DNA of 64,000 nucleotides from Clostridia bacterium (GTDB taxonomy: Bacteria; Bacillota; Clostridia; Acetivibrionales; DSM-2933): assembly GCA_026416815.1 (NCBI GenBank), contig JAOAEJ010000095.1:1-64000 (forward strand). The letters run 5' to 3'. The position numbers were made by a program, and so were the translations under genes. A model generated the notes under the pieces. The model ran no database searches. It saw only the letters and a program-made list of their open reading frames with translations, and was not told the origin of the DNA. Of this stretch, positions 53,523 through 63,741 are shown in pieces. Numbering within the stretch: the first letter of the stretch is position 1; each line of letters starts with the position of its first letter.

Positions 53523-54158
53523 CTACCTCTTAATTAATCTCATTCCCCTTAGAATATCGCGATACATCTTCATTCGCTCAAAAAAACCTCTTACAAATCC
53601 AAACTTCTCTTCTTTCATTACATGGGTTATATCTCTAAGCTCTACATCTACTACCCTTATGCCTTCCTTTTCGGCATAACGTGTTAATGCGACTTCAATA
53701 CCGTATCCGGCGGTATCCAGGTCATTTATCTTATTCATTACCCACTTTTTCACAGCCCGCTGGCCGGAAAGATTTGGAGCAATAAACTGGGCAAGATCTG
53801 TTGAAAATCTTCCACGAGAAAATATACCCACTGTCATATCCGCTTCATTCTCTATGACAGGCTTAAGCAGCTCATTTACATGATTGGAAGTTAAACCTAT
53901 AAGGTCTGCGTCCAACATTAAAATAATATCTCCGCTACTGTTTTCCAGCCCTGTTTTAATAGCAGAACCTTTACCTCTGTTTTTAGCGTGTCTGATTACC
54001 TTTACGCCAAAGCTCTCGGCAACATCAGCTGTATTATCCTTTGAACCGTCACTTACTACGACTATTTCATTTATTACTTCTATATCCTTTAAGGTTTTTA
54101 AAACACCTGCAATTGTACGTCCTTCATTGTATGCAGGAACTATCGCACTCACAAACAT
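53523..54158 (-). CDS. Family 2 glycosyltransferase
   Basis: A 211-residue GT-A glycosyltransferase. PAYNEGRTIAGVLKTL begins the nucleotide-sugar fold, VVSDGSKDNT follows, and MLDADLIG is the DxD metal site. The start at 54158 is preceded by GAGGTGAG; a longer in-frame reading to 54203 lacks such a site. The C-terminus (FVRGFFERMKMYRDILRGMR) is basic and amphipathic, suggesting peripheral membrane association. Closest in style to dolichol-phosphate-mannose-synthase- or glucosyl-phosphoglycerate-synthase-like proteins; acceptor unknown. It starts 13 bases before polC begins. Confidence 0.85.
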   Translation of the reverse strand: MFVSAIVPAYNEGRTIAGVLKTLKDIEVINEIVVVSDGSKDNTADVAESFGVKVIRHAKNRGKGSAIKTGLENSSGDIILMLDADLIGLTSNHVNELLKPVIENEADMTVGIFSRGRFSTDLAQFIAPNLSGQRAVKKWVMNKINDLDTAGYGIEVALTRYAEKEGIRVVDVELRDITHVMKEEKFGFVRGFFERMKMYRDILRGMRLIKR

Positions 54159-54221
54159 TGCATACTCACCTCGCAAGAATAGTATGCAATAATTTACAAG
54201 CATTAATACACTATAATTACA

Positions 54222-54321
54222 GATAGTTTAGGTTGAACTTAGTGATTGACCGTCAGGCAATGAGCTGTGATAAGTACGATTTGCCTGATTGGATAAAATC
54301 ACTTCCAACATAAACTATCTA
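54222..54321. repeat. ~100-bp palindromic repeat, copy 3
   Basis: Outer arms GATAGTTTAGGTTGAACTTA and CCAACATAAACTATC, inner stem GTCAGGCAA/TTGCCTGAT around ATGAGCTGTGATAAGT. The centre is nearly identical to copy 1 (23035-23147). It directly precedes a short plus-strand gene remnant. Confidence 0.7.
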
Positions 54322-54322
54322 T

Positions 54323-54424
54323 AAGTTTATCACAATTGTGGATGCGTTAGAAGCCACAGGCGCAGATTTTTTAGAGTCTAATGACGAATACATATACAGA
54401 CTTTTGAGGACAAAAAACGGCTAG
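54323..54424 (+). pseudogene. Short plus-strand gene remnant, possibly regulator C-terminus
   Basis: An open stretch of about 34 codons ending in TAG, read as KFITIVDALEATGADFL then ESNDEYIYRLLRTKNG. The ALEATGADFL pattern resembles the end of a helix-turn-helix (XRE-type) domain. There is no start codon or ribosome binding site; the reading is cut on the left by a stop within the palindromic repeat. It may be the 3' stump of a gene truncated by insertion of that element. Low certainty because it is short. Confidence 0.4.
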
Positions 54425-54440
54425 GTAAAACCTAACCGTC
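54411..54440 (-). terminator. Terminator after ispG
   Basis: Stem ACGGCTAGGT/ACCTAACCGT with a 3-base loop (one mismatch), followed on the minus strand by a T6 run. It starts 12 bases beyond the ispG stop and ends the rpsB-to-ispG gene series. Confidence 0.8.
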
Positions 54441-54451
54441 GATTAACTTTA

Positions 54452-55522
54452 TTACAAGTTCATTATCTCCTTCAGCAACTCATCTGCAGCAACATCTTGA
54501 GGAATCTTGCGGACTATCTCACCCTTTTTGAAAAGCAATACTTCTCCCTTTCCCCCGGCTATACCTATATCGGCCTCTCTTGCTTCACCTGGGCCGTTTA
54601 CTGCACATCCCATTACAGCTACTTTTATATTCTTTTCAACTGATTCCAGCTTTTTTTCCACTTCATTTGCTATGCTTATCAAGTCCACTTGACATCTGCC
54701 ACAGGTAGGGCAAGATACAAATTCTATTCCTTCTTGTCTAATCCCCAGAGCCTTAAGTATTTCCTTACCCGCTTTTATCTCTTCCACCGGATCACCAGTC
54801 AGTGAGACCCTTAGAGTGTCACCTATACCTTCAGCCAGAAGACACCCTAGTCCTACTGAAGATTTGACAGTGCCTTTATATACCGTCCCCGCTTCAGTCA
54901 CGCCTATATGAAGGGGATAATTTGATTTCTCCGACATCAAGCGGTATGCTGCTATAGTCATTGGAACACTTGACGCCTTGATTGAAAAAGCTATCTGGTC
55001 AAAATCAAGCTCCTCCAGTATTTTAGAGTGCCCTAGGGCACTCTCCACCATTCCCTCAGGTGTAACGCCGTTATACTTTTCAAGTATGTGTTTTTCAACC
55101 GAGCCGGAGTTTACCCCTATCCTTATGGGTATCTGCCTTTCCTTTGCCATATCCGCTACCATTTTGACCCTGTCCCTGTCGCCGATATTTCCAGGGTTGA
55201 GCCTTATTTTATCCACTCCACTCTCCATACACATTAAGGCCAACCTATAATCGAAATGTATATCTGCTACAAGAGGAATTTTAATAGCTTTTTTAATTGA
55301 CTTTATAGCCAAAGCTGCCTCATTGTCTACAACGGCAACCCTTACTATATCACAGCCTGCCTCCTCTAACCTTTTGATTTGTTCGATAGTAGCAGAAACA
55401 TCTCTTGTATCGGTATTGGTCATGGACTGCACAGTTATAGGTGCATCCCCACCGATAAATATAACTCCTACCCTGATTTTCTTTGTTGCTTTACGCTTTA
55501 TATAATTATCATGATTAATCAT
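54452..55522 (-). CDS. ispG: 4-hydroxy-3-methylbut-2-enyl diphosphate synthase
   Basis: A 356-residue IspG (GcpE) catalysing the penultimate step of the MEP isoprenoid pathway. TIM-barrel start ([21 protein letters not shown], in pieces), and the [4Fe-4S] ligands CPTCGRC and the Cys in [11 protein letters not shown]. Length is typical of the bacterial short form. It begins six bases after rseP, which is in turn after dxr, so two MEP enzymes flank the protease. Confidence 0.97.
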   Translation of the reverse strand: MINHDNYIKRKATKKIRVGVIFIGGDAPITVQSMTNTDTRDVSATIEQIKRLEEAGCDIVRVAVVDNEAALAIKSIKKAIKIPLVADIHFDYRLALMCMESGVDKIRLNPGNIGDRDRVKMVADMAKERQIPIRIGVNSGSVEKHILEKYNGVTPEGMVESALGHSKILEELDFDQIAFSIKASSVPMTIAAYRLMSEKSNYPLHIGVTEAGTVYKGTVKSSVGLGCLLAEGIGDTLRVSLTGDPVEEIKAGKEILKALGIRQEGIEFVSCPTCGRCQVDLISIANEVEKKLESVEKNIKVAVMGCAVNGPGEAREADIGIAGGKGEVLLFKKGEIVRKIPQDVAADELLKEIMNL

Positions 55523-55528
55523 TTTATA

Positions 55529-56824
55529 TTAACCCCCGGTAAAAACCCGTAATATATCATTATAAACGGTATATACAGCAAGCATTATAAGAAGTACAAA
55601 CCCAACCATCGAAATATACGCTTCCTTCTCTACCGGCAGCGGTTTTCTTCTTATAGCCTCAATTCCCAGTAAAAGCAATTTGTTTCCGTCAAGGGCAGGA
55701 AAAGGAATAAGATTGGTAGCACCTATTGCTATACTTATATATGCAGTAATATGCAGAAGGTTTATAAATATGTCTCTCAATGAAACACTATTCTCAACTA
55801 CATCACTGATTGTATTGAATATACCCACAGGTCCCATCATCTGGTTAAGCGCAGCCTGACCTGTAACAAGCCAGTACACTGTATACCCCACACTCTTTGC
55901 AGTAGAATAGGTAAATACAAAGGAATGCTTCGCAGCGCCTGCTAAATTACCCTCTTCTATTTTAAACCCGATTCCGATATTGTATTGTTCAGGCGTTTTC
56001 CCCATAGTAGGCGTAACATTCAAAATATGCTCGCTTCCATCTCTAAGGACCGTAACCTTTACCGGTTTTTCTTTGTTTTTGCTGAGGAAATCAGATACGT
56101 CTTGTCTTGAATTTATTGGTGTATCATTAATCCTTATTATCTTATCTTTTATCTTAAGACCAGCTTTAGCGGCTGCAGAATCCTTAGCTAACCCTCCAAC
56201 TACAGCTGAATTGGGCCCTTGAGCTTCAAGCGCTGTATAGCCTAACATATAGTATTTCTTTTCGGGAATTACCTGAGGATTTATTGTCTTGGTAATCCTG
56301 TTTCCTCCACGGTCAATGACTACCTCTGCAGGCTTTCCTTTTGATACGTACAAAAATTGAACCAAGTCCATTGGCTGGTATACTTTTTTATTATCATATT
56401 CTACAATCTTGTCGCCCTCTTGAATACCAATTCCAGCCGCAGGAGAATTGTTCTGAACTGCATCTATTTCTGTAGTCTGAAAACCATTCACAGAAAATAC
56501 TATGGTCAGAATTATCAAAGCTGTAAGGAGATTTGCTAAAGGACCCGCAGCAATTACAGCAGCTCTTGCAAGTACAGGTTTCTTATTAAATGACCTTTCG
56601 CTCTCGGAAGCTTCCTCTTCCCCCTCCATTTTAACATATGCAATAATCGGAAGGAGCCTTATAGAATAGGTTGTTTCACCTCTCTGTATACTAAAGAGCT
56701 TTGGTCCGATAAAAAGCGAAAACTCCAATACCTTTATTCCTACAGCTTTTGCTACTAAAAAATGGCCTAACTCATGAATGATAATTATAAAATTAAACGC
56801 TATAAAGGCCAACAACAAATTCAT
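55529..56824 (-). CDS. rseP: Site-2 intramembrane metalloprotease RseP
   Basis: A 431-residue membrane protease of the S2P/RasP family. The zinc site is HELGHF at residues 18-23 within the first membrane helix and NLIPFPALDGNK near 375 in a later one. A PDZ domain (GPNSAVVGGLAKDSAAAKAGLK) and a second PDZ-like half-domain lie between. It cleaves anti-sigma factors and leftover signal peptides in related bacteria. It lies between dxr and ispG in the usual clostridial order. Confidence 0.95.
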   Translation of the reverse strand: MNLLLAFIAFNFIIIIHELGHFLVAKAVGIKVLEFSLFIGPKLFSIQRGETTYSIRLLPIIAYVKMEGEEEASESERSFNKKPVLARAAVIAAGPLANLLTALIILTIVFSVNGFQTTEIDAVQNNSPAAGIGIQEGDKIVEYDNKKVYQPMDLVQFLYVSKGKPAEVVIDRGGNRITKTINPQVIPEKKYYMLGYTALEAQGPNSAVVGGLAKDSAAAKAGLKIKDKIIRINDTPINSRQDVSDFLSKNKEKPVKVTVLRDGSEHILNVTPTMGKTPEQYNIGIGFKIEEGNLAGAAKHSFVFTYSTAKSVGYTVYWLVTGQAALNQMMGPVGIFNTISDVVENSVSLRDIFINLLHITAYISIAIGATNLIPFPALDGNKLLLLGIEAIRRKPLPVEKEAYISMVGFVLLIMLAVYTVYNDILRVFTGG

Positions 56825-56962
56825 AAAAGTACCTCCAAAGTTTTATTCCGGCAGAAATTTAATGCCCTATTTATAGTGCATATAATTCACTTATATACAA
56901 GTTATAAAAATAAAATAACGTATGAAAATCATTTTTCTCGCAGAATAACTTTTATTATCATA

Positions 56963-58108
56963 TTACCCAATATATTTTTCAACTTCTTGCCTGGACCATT
57001 TGTCTACTTCTATTATATCATCAAGGCAAGGGGTAATATTCACACTATGCCTGTCCATAACCTTCTCGATAATGCGTGGAATATCCATGAACCCTATCCT
57101 CTTATTTAAGAAAAGGCTAACTGCAACTTCATTAGCTGCATTTAAAACAGCAGGCATTGTTCCACCTACCTTCAAGGCATCGAACGCCAGCCTAAGACTC
57201 CTAAAAGTCTCATAATCAGGCTCCTCAAAAGTCAGATTATTTGATTGCAGTAAGTCCAGTTTGGAGAATTTATTGCTGCTGCGTTCAGGATAGGTTAAAG
57301 CGAATTGTATGGGTATACGCATATCCGGAGAACCCAGTTGTGCAATAACTGAACCATCAACATATTCCACCATGGAATGGATAATACTCTGGGGATGAAC
57401 AATAACCTGTATCTGCTCCACTTCAAGACCAAATAGCCATTTTGCCTCTATGACCTCCAGCCCTTTATTCATGAGCGTAGCCGAGTCAATTGTTATTTTG
57501 CTTCCCATACTCCAATTAGGGTGTTTTAATGCCTGCTCAAGTGTCACATCAGCAAGCTCACTTATATTTTTCCCCCTAAATGGACCTCCCGAAGCAGTTA
57601 GAATTATTTTTGAAACATCTTTGATATTATTACCCATCAGGCATTGGTAAATAGCCGAATGCTCGCTATCTACAGGAAGTATTTTGACTTTATATTTTTC
57701 CGCTTCAGCCATTACAATAGCTCCAGCTGTAACGAGTGTCTCCTTGTTTGCAAGAGCTATATTCTTTCCGCTCCTTATTGCTTCCATAGTTGGGATCAAG
57801 CCGGCTATACCCACAACTGAAGTCACAACCGTATCGGCAGACTGAATGGAAGCAACCCTTTTCATCCCATCTATTCCGCTGTATACTTCAACTCCCATTC
57901 CTATTAATCTTTTTCTTAAATCCTCAGCTAATTTTTCATCCCCTACAGATACTATTTCCGGGGTAAATTCCCTTACTTGATTTTCAAGCAAATCGATGTT
58001 CGAGTTGGCAGACAATGCTGCTACACCAATATTTAAATTCCTTGCAACATCTAGGGATTGTGTTCCTATAGAACCTGTAGAACCAAGAATTGAAATCCTT
58101 TTTGTCAT
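56963..58108 (-). CDS. dxr: 1-deoxy-D-xylulose 5-phosphate reductoisomerase
   Basis: A 381-residue Dxr, NADPH-dependent second enzyme of the MEP pathway. The nucleotide-binding [13 protein letters not shown] is at residues 9-21; [10 protein letters not shown] and TASGGPFRG are the substrate-binding and flexible-loop motifs; [20 protein letters not shown] binds the metal and substrate. Normal length. Followed by rseP after 138 bases with nothing notable. Confidence 0.97.
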   Translation of the reverse strand: MTKRISILGSTGSIGTQSLDVARNLNIGVAALSANSNIDLLENQVREFTPEIVSVGDEKLAEDLRKRLIGMGVEVYSGIDGMKRVASIQSADTVVTSVVGIAGLIPTMEAIRSGKNIALANKETLVTAGAIVMAEAEKYKVKILPVDSEHSAIYQCLMGNNIKDVSKIILTASGGPFRGKNISELADVTLEQALKHPNWSMGSKITIDSATLMNKGLEVIEAKWLFGLEVEQIQVIVHPQSIIHSMVEYVDGSVIAQLGSPDMRIPIQFALTYPERSSNKFSKLDLLQSNNLTFEEPDYETFRSLRLAFDALKVGGTMPAVLNAANEVAVSLFLNKRIGFMDIPRIIEKVMDRHSVNITPCLDDIIEVDKWSRQEVEKYIG

Positions 58109-58198
58109 AAACTCTCCTTCGTATATGTACAGGGTTTTTCCCTTAAAACATGCTTACGGCCTTCTAATAACACCCTTGCCGCTCACCTGCTTGATACC

Positions 58199-59041
58199 CT
58201 ATTTTATTATTATAAAGCTTAAATAAAAGTACACTACCGGAGCTATAAAGAGTATACTGTCAAACCTATCAAGAACACCACCATGGCCAGGCATTATCTT
58301 TCCGTAGTCCTTAATGTTTACATATCTTTTTATAGCTGAAGCCGCCCAGTCTCCAATTTGCGCTATAATCCCGTTCAAAAGACCCAAAATTACATAGTTG
58401 TATACAGCTATTCCCTCAACATATCTGTTTATAAACAAACCATAAGCAACAGTTATGGCTATGCAACCTATTACTCCTCCGATTGCACCTTCAACAGTTT
58501 TTTTAGGACTAATAGCCGGAAGAAGCTTTCGTCTTCCAAAGAAACGACCTGCAAAATAAGCAAAGGTATCGGTTGCCCAAGCACCTATAAACACCAGCCA
58601 TATAAAAAACTTTCCGTTATCCACATTTCGAGTCAGAACAACAAAGGAAAACAGAAACACAACATAAAATATACCGAAAACCGTTAGCGAAATATCGTTA
58701 AGGTTATATTTGTCATGCATAAATATTGTAATTGAAAATAATACGACAATAAATATAAATATTGTAAAGGAAAAATAATTGATTGACTTAAAGAGACTTA
58801 TATAGTTTGCCACAGCCTTATAATGGCCATTCAATCCAATAAAAAGGATAGGTAAGCAAGCTAGATATCCTATTATTCTTATAGGTTTATATCCTGCATT
58901 GGATACCGCATTATAATACTCATACATACCTATCAAAGTTAATAAAAATATTGCTATTCCCAAAGCGATATTTCCGAAAGACACAACACCAATTAATAAC
59001 ACAAGCCCTACTATAGCGCTTGCTACTCTTACACTTAACAA
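58199..59041 (-). CDS. cdsA: Phosphatidate cytidylyltransferase CdsA
   Basis: A 280-residue multi-span membrane enzyme that makes CDP-diacylglycerol for phospholipid synthesis. Hydrophobic nearly throughout (about eight spans), with the family signature near the C-terminus: KRYVNIKDYGKIMPGHGGVLDRFDS, read in pieces. Its ATG is directly next to the uppS stop (no gap). Confidence 0.95.
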   Translation of the reverse strand: MLSVRVASAIVGLVLLIGVVSFGNIALGIAIFLLTLIGMYEYYNAVSNAGYKPIRIIGYLACLPILFIGLNGHYKAVANYISLFKSINYFSFTIFIFIVVLFSITIFMHDKYNLNDISLTVFGIFYVVFLFSFVVLTRNVDNGKFFIWLVFIGAWATDTFAYFAGRFFGRRKLLPAISPKKTVEGAIGGVIGCIAITVAYGLFINRYVEGIAVYNYVILGLLNGIIAQIGDWAASAIKRYVNIKDYGKIMPGHGGVLDRFDSILFIAPVVYFYLSFIIIK

Positions 59042-59797
59042 CTAGACACCTCCAAATCTTCTGTTCCTTTTTTGAAAATTATATATGGCTTCATCCATAT
59101 TTTTTTGCCTGAAGTCCGGCCACAGCACATCGGTATACCAATACTCGGTATATGCAGTTTGCCATAATAAAAAATTACTTGACCTCTGCTCGCCACTAGT
59201 ACGAATTAAGAGGTCAGGGTCAGGGATACCTGCGGTATACAACTTATTAGAAATCATATTTCCATCAATACTCTCAATACCGAGTTTGCCCTCTGCAACT
59301 TCCTTTGCAATCTTCTTGACTGAAGATATAATCTCATCGCGGCCACCGTAATTTAATGCTATATTGAGGCAAAGCCCCTTATTATTTTGCGTCAATTTTT
59401 CTACCCTATTAATCTCACTCTGTAAATCTCCTGCAAGCGCCTTAACATTTCCTATTACCCTTATTTTAACCTCAGTCCCCCTTAGCTCTTTTTCTGCGTT
59501 TTTTAAAAACCCTAAGAGGAGAGACATCAGGGCCTCCACCTCATCCTGAGGCCTTCTCCAATTTTCAGTAGAAAAGACATATACGGTAAGGTATTTTACT
59601 CCAATATTATTACTATAGATTACTATATTTTTAAGCGTTTTAGAACCTTCTTTGTGTCCGGCACTTCTCGGCAGACCTCGACTTTTTGCCCAGCGCCCGT
59701 TACCATCAGGTATTATAGCTATGTGAACAGGTAACCTGTCTTTATCTAAATTATATTCATTTTTCTTATTCTTAAATAGTTTACTAAAAGGTAACAT
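59042..59797 (-). CDS. uppS: Undecaprenyl diphosphate synthase
   Basis: A 251-residue cis-prenyltransferase that makes the lipid carrier for cell-wall synthesis. The active-site Asp lies in IIPDGNGRWAKSRG (near residue 32), followed by GHKEGSKTL and, at the C-terminus, PDLLIRTSGEQRSSNFLLWQ (the substrate-binding R-T-S-G-E-x-R) and FVDVLWPDF-type end. Typical length. The 255-base gap upstream, toward the PASTA-like gene, shows no gene. Confidence 0.97.
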   Translation of the reverse strand: MLPFSKLFKNKKNEYNLDKDRLPVHIAIIPDGNGRWAKSRGLPRSAGHKEGSKTLKNIVIYSNNIGVKYLTVYVFSTENWRRPQDEVEALMSLLLGFLKNAEKELRGTEVKIRVIGNVKALAGDLQSEINRVEKLTQNNKGLCLNIALNYGGRDEIISSVKKIAKEVAEGKLGIESIDGNMISNKLYTAGIPDPDLLIRTSGEQRSSNFLLWQTAYTEYWYTDVLWPDFRQKNMDEAIYNFQKRNRRFGGV

Positions 59798-59999
59798 TTC
59801 GACCTCCCGTGCCGATTAACAACATATATTTACTGCAGCGTATCTATACTTTTACTTTTTAGCTATATCTACACAGGTTAAATACTCACTCTCAGATGTA
59901 AAAGTTCGACAACTATATATTATAATATAGAAACTCATCTATTAATACAACTACTATCAAGTAATATTTTATATCCTATCCTAAAACAAAATAAATTAA

Positions 60000-60018
60000 C
60001 CCCTCTATACTAGAGGGG
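60000..60018 (-). terminator. Terminator after the PASTA-like gene
   Basis: Stem CCCCTCTA/TAGAGGGG with a short loop, followed on the minus strand by TTAATTTATTTTG. It lies 35 bases after the stop of the 68-residue gene. Confidence 0.7.
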
Positions 60019-60052
60019 CATTTAACTCATGATTAAGCTAATTTTATAAGAT

Positions 60053-60259
60053 TCAGCCAATATCAGGGTCACATACAAGTAGCTCAACACTACTCTCGTT
60101 AACTACTCTTAATCTTATGACCCTAAAATCCTTATCGTATGTAGAAGATCTAAATTTCGGAGGAGCGGTCACTAAAGTATCTTGTATCATTATACCAGCC
60201 CCGGTCAATATAGCAGTTGCCTCATCTAAAGTATATCCTACAACATCAGGAACTTTCAT
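60053..60259 (-). CDS. Stand-alone PASTA-like small protein
   Basis: A 68-residue protein starting MKVPDVVGYTLDEATAILTGAG, which matches the opening of a PASTA domain (V-P-x-V-x-G-x-x-x-x-x-A), a fold that in penicillin-binding proteins and PknB-type kinases binds peptidoglycan. The rest (VIRLRVVNESSVELLVCDPDIG) fits the closing strands. There is no signal peptide or membrane segment, so a cytoplasmic location is implied, which is odd for this domain. It starts two bases after the frr stop and is followed by a terminator, so it looks like an integral part of the frr transcript. Confidence 0.75.
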   Translation of the reverse strand: MKVPDVVGYTLDEATAILTGAGIMIQDTLVTAPPKFRSSTYDKDFRVIRLRVVNESSVELLVCDPDIG

Positions 60260-60261
60260 TA

Positions 60262-60819
60262 TTATACCTCTAAAATTTCCTTATCTTTCGCTTCTACAGT
60301 TTTATCTATTTCAGTTATGTATTTATCGGTAATATTCTGGACATCCTTTTCAGCGTTCTTTAAATCGTCCTCGGTTATTTCCCCATTCTTCTTCTGAGCC
60401 TTGAAGTGCTCTATAGAATCCCTTCTGATAGACCTTATAGCTACCTTGGCATCCTCACCTTCTTTTTTTACAACCTTAGTCAGTTCTCTTCTTCTTTCCT
60501 CAGTCAAAGGTGGGAATACAAGCCTGATTACTTTACCGTCATTATTAGGGTTTATACCTATATCGGATTTTTGTATTGCCTTTTCAATTTCCTTTAATAT
60601 CTTAGCTTCCCATGGCTGAATCATGATGATTCTCGCTTCAGGAACAGTAATATTACCAAGCTGATTTATAGGAGTAGGTGCGCCGTAATAATCAACGGTT
60701 ACCTTGTCTAAGATAGCAGGATTAGCTCTCCCTGCTCTTACGCTAGCTAAACTATCCTTCAAGACATTTATCGTCTTTTTCATCTTCTCCTCTATGGGTT
60801 TATAAGCGTCCTTATTCAT
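60262..60819 (-). CDS. frr: Ribosome recycling factor
   Basis: A 185-residue RRF that with EF-G splits post-termination ribosomes. Typical segments: [23 protein letters not shown], near residue 25; [17 protein letters not shown] near 103; and the [10 protein letters not shown] helix. Standard length. It follows pyrH across a 227-base gap. Confidence 0.97.
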   Translation of the reverse strand: MNKDAYKPIEEKMKKTINVLKDSLASVRAGRANPAILDKVTVDYYGAPTPINQLGNITVPEARIIMIQPWEAKILKEIEKAIQKSDIGINPNNDGKVIRLVFPPLTEERRRELTKVVKKEGEDAKVAIRSIRRDSIEHFKAQKKNGEITEDDLKNAEKDVQNITDKYITEIDKTVEAKDKEILEV

Positions 60820-60927
60820 GTGAGTCCTCCTTTATTTATAAAATTATTATGCTATTATATGCTATTTTAAAAGAATGAGGTTATTACATGCAATCATAAA
60901 TTTGATTATTCCCAATTTATTATCTAA

Positions 60928-61028
60928 GAATCTTGCATAATTACCTTAATTATATTTTAGTATACTTAATATATTGAATCACTCTCATTAGTCTGCCACC
61001 TATAACCCCTTTGCATTATGCAAGATTC
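60928..61028. repeat. 14-bp inverted repeat in the pyrH-frr gap
   Basis: GAATCTTGCATAAT at 60928-60941 and its perfect complement ATTATGCAAGATTC at 61015-61028, separated by 73 AT-rich bases. Could be the ends of a ~100-bp miniature element or a long RNA hairpin between pyrH and frr. Confidence 0.45.
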
Positions 61029-61046
61029 TCTTCTAAAAGTACTGTT

Positions 61047-61808
<762 letters not shown>

Positions 61809-61896
61809 TCATTCTTCAAAAATATTTACCGAAATAATTATTTATGTTTTCCGCAAGAAAGGGAACATATATTTCATATGTTCCCTCATAAATTTC

Positions 61897-62544
61897 TTAA
61901 CCACCTATTTGCTTCATAACTTCTTCAGCAAAATTCTCTTCTTTCTTTTCGATACCTTCGCCTTTTTCAAATCTTGCAAACCTTCTAATGTTAATATTTT
62001 CACCAATTGTAGCAATTTTTTCAGTTACAAGCTGGCTTATTGTCTTATCTGGATCTTTTATCCATGATTGTTCAAGTAAGCATATTTCGCTATAGAACTT
62101 TTCAATTCTACCTTCAACCATCTTTTCTACAACTTTTTCCGGTTTACCTTCATTAAGCGCCTGAGCTCTTAATACTTCTTTTTCTTTTTCAATAACATCT
62201 GCTGGAACATCTTCTCTTCTTATGTATTCAGGCTTATTTGCAGCTATCTGCATAGCGATATCTTTTACTAAAGTTTTAAATTCATCGTTCTTCGCTGCAA
62301 AGTCAGTTTCAATATTTACTTCAACCAATACGCCAATTCTTCCATTTCCGTGAATGTAAGCTTCAACAAGACCTTCAGCAGCTGTTCTACCTGATTTTTT
62401 AGCAGCAGCAGCCAGTCCTTTTTCCCTTAAATACTCTATTGCTTTGTCCATATCACCGTTTGATTCGGTAAGAGCCTTTTTACAATCCATCATTCCGGCT
62501 CCTGTCCTTTCACGGAGTTGTTTTACCAATTCAGCTGTAATCAT
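61897..62544 (-). CDS. tsf: Elongation factor Ts
   Basis: A 215-residue EF-Ts, the nucleotide exchange factor for EF-Tu. The N-terminal UBA-like domain ([19 protein letters not shown]) and the exchange-site segment [16 protein letters not shown] are present. Shorter than the E. coli form, as in many Clostridia. Separated from rpsB by about 200 bases containing a terminator-like hairpin. Confidence 0.97.
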   Translation of the reverse strand: MITAELVKQLRERTGAGMMDCKKALTESNGDMDKAIEYLREKGLAAAAKKSGRTAAEGLVEAYIHGNGRIGVLVEVNIETDFAAKNDEFKTLVKDIAMQIAANKPEYIRREDVPADVIEKEKEVLRAQALNEGKPEKVVEKMVEGRIEKFYSEICLLEQSWIKDPDKTISQLVTEKIATIGENINIRRFARFEKGEGIEKKEENFAEEVMKQIGG

Positions 62545-62696
62545 CTCAATTCCTCCAAACTCGAATTAATCATATTTTTTTACTTCATTAATATTTTTAT
62601 TCATAGCAAATTAAAATCTAAGCTAAAAAATTGAATTTAGCACCTATACTGTATAATAATATTATTTCTAACAAGGTGTACCAAAAATTTTAGATA

Positions 62697-62741
62697 TTAA
62701 AAAATCCGGTTTCAGCCTTCTTTTAGACTGAAGACCGGATT
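62697..62741 (-). terminator. Terminator or attenuator between rpsB and tsf
   Basis: Stem AATCCGG-TCTTCAG paired with CTGAAAC-CGGATT (7 + 6 bp with one bulge), followed on the minus strand by T6. It lies directly after the rpsB stop, so part of the transcripts probably end here before tsf. Confidence 0.75.
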
Positions 62742-62747
62742 CACATT

Positions 62748-63488
62748 TTACTCTTCAGCAGCAACGGTTTCTTCGCTTCCAGCTTCGTTAGAAACTGTTA
62801 ACTGTTCGCCCTGTCTTCCTTCTATGATAGCGTCTGCGATTTTAGCAGCAATTAATTTTACAGCTCTTATCGCATCATCATTACCAGGAATTACATAATC
62901 TACTTCGTCAGGGTCACAGTTTGTATCAACTATAGCTACTACAGGAATACCAAGTCTCCTTGCTTCCAATATAGCATTTCTTTCTTTCCTTGGGTCAACT
63001 ACAAACATCGCACCAGGAACTTTTTTCATATCCTTGATACCGCCAAGGTTCTTTTCAAGGTCTGCCATTTCTTTTTTGAGTTTGATAACTTCCTTTTTAG
63101 GAAGAACTTCAAATACTCCGTCCTTTTCCATATCAGTCAGCTGTTTTAATCTGTTGATTCTTTTTTTAATGGTGTTAAAGTTAGTGAGCATACCACCCAA
63201 CCATCTTGCGTTTACAAAGAACTGTCCTGATCTTTCTGCTTCTTCCTTGATTGAATCTTGAGCCTGCTTTTTTGTTCCTACGAAAAGTACATCCTGCCCA
63301 TTCATAGCAACTTCCCTGATAAAGAAATAAGCATCTTCTACCTTTTTAACGGTCTTCTGCAAGTCAATGATATAGATACCGTTTCTTTCTGTAAAGATGT
63401 ATTCCGCCATTTTGGGGTTCCATCTTCTTGTTTGGTGTCCGAAGTGAACACCTGCTTCTAATAATTGCTTCATTGAAATAACTGACAT
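62748..63488 (-). CDS. rpsB: 30S ribosomal protein S2
   Basis: A 246-residue S2. The start [20 protein letters not shown] (within the first 24 residues), [19 protein letters not shown] and [28 protein letters not shown], read in pieces, are family hallmarks. The C-terminal tail is acidic ([12 protein letters not shown]). Transcribed from a strong promoter with a ~100-base leader. Confidence 0.98.
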   Translation of the reverse strand: MSVISMKQLLEAGVHFGHQTRRWNPKMAEYIFTERNGIYIIDLQKTVKKVEDAYFFIREVAMNGQDVLFVGTKKQAQDSIKEEAERSGQFFVNARWLGGMLTNFNTIKKRINRLKQLTDMEKDGVFEVLPKKEVIKLKKEMADLEKNLGGIKDMKKVPGAMFVVDPRKERNAILEARRLGIPVVAIVDTNCDPDEVDYVIPGNDDAIRAVKLIAAKIADAIIEGRQGEQLTVSNEAGSEETVAAEE

Positions 63489-63592
63489 TTATTACACCTC
63501 CATAAAGTTAATACCTCCGAAGCTTTCATTTCCGTAGTAGACTCCTATTGGAGCACTTCCCCACGAATCCGGCTGCGTGTGTATTTTTTCCG
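63489..63592 (-). other. rpsB 5' leader, possible structured regulator
   Basis: The region between the predicted start and the rpsB ATG contains complementary GC-containing segments, for example CTCCAATAGGAG and the neighbouring GAAGCTTCGG-type stem on the minus strand, and a final GGAGGTG ribosome binding site. It could be a ribosomal-protein autoregulatory leader; I cannot confirm a known motif. Confidence 0.35.
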
Positions 63593-63598
63593 TTAGCA

Positions 63599-63627
63599 AG
63601 TATAACATATTGCTGCGCTTTTATCAA
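63599..63627 (-). promoter_or_regulatory. Promoter of rpsB
   Basis: Minus-strand TTGATA (63622-63627) and TATACT (63599-63604) with a 17-base spacer: five of six at both boxes. The transcript would start near 63592. Confidence 0.7.
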
Positions 63628-63666
63628 TCCTTTTATACAAATATTTTTGTAAAGCCTACTCATTTA

Positions 63667-63695
63667 TTGACGTACTATGTATAGTGTTCTAAACT
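63667..63695 (+). promoter_or_regulatory. Candidate promoter of the ytvI-like gene
   Basis: Plus-strand TTGACG (63667-63672) and TAAACT (63690-63695), 17-base spacer. It is divergent from the rpsB promoter. Confidence 0.4.
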
Positions 63696-63741
63696 AGTAA
63701 GAGTCCAGGTCAAAATATTAAAGCATAAGGGTGTATTATGT

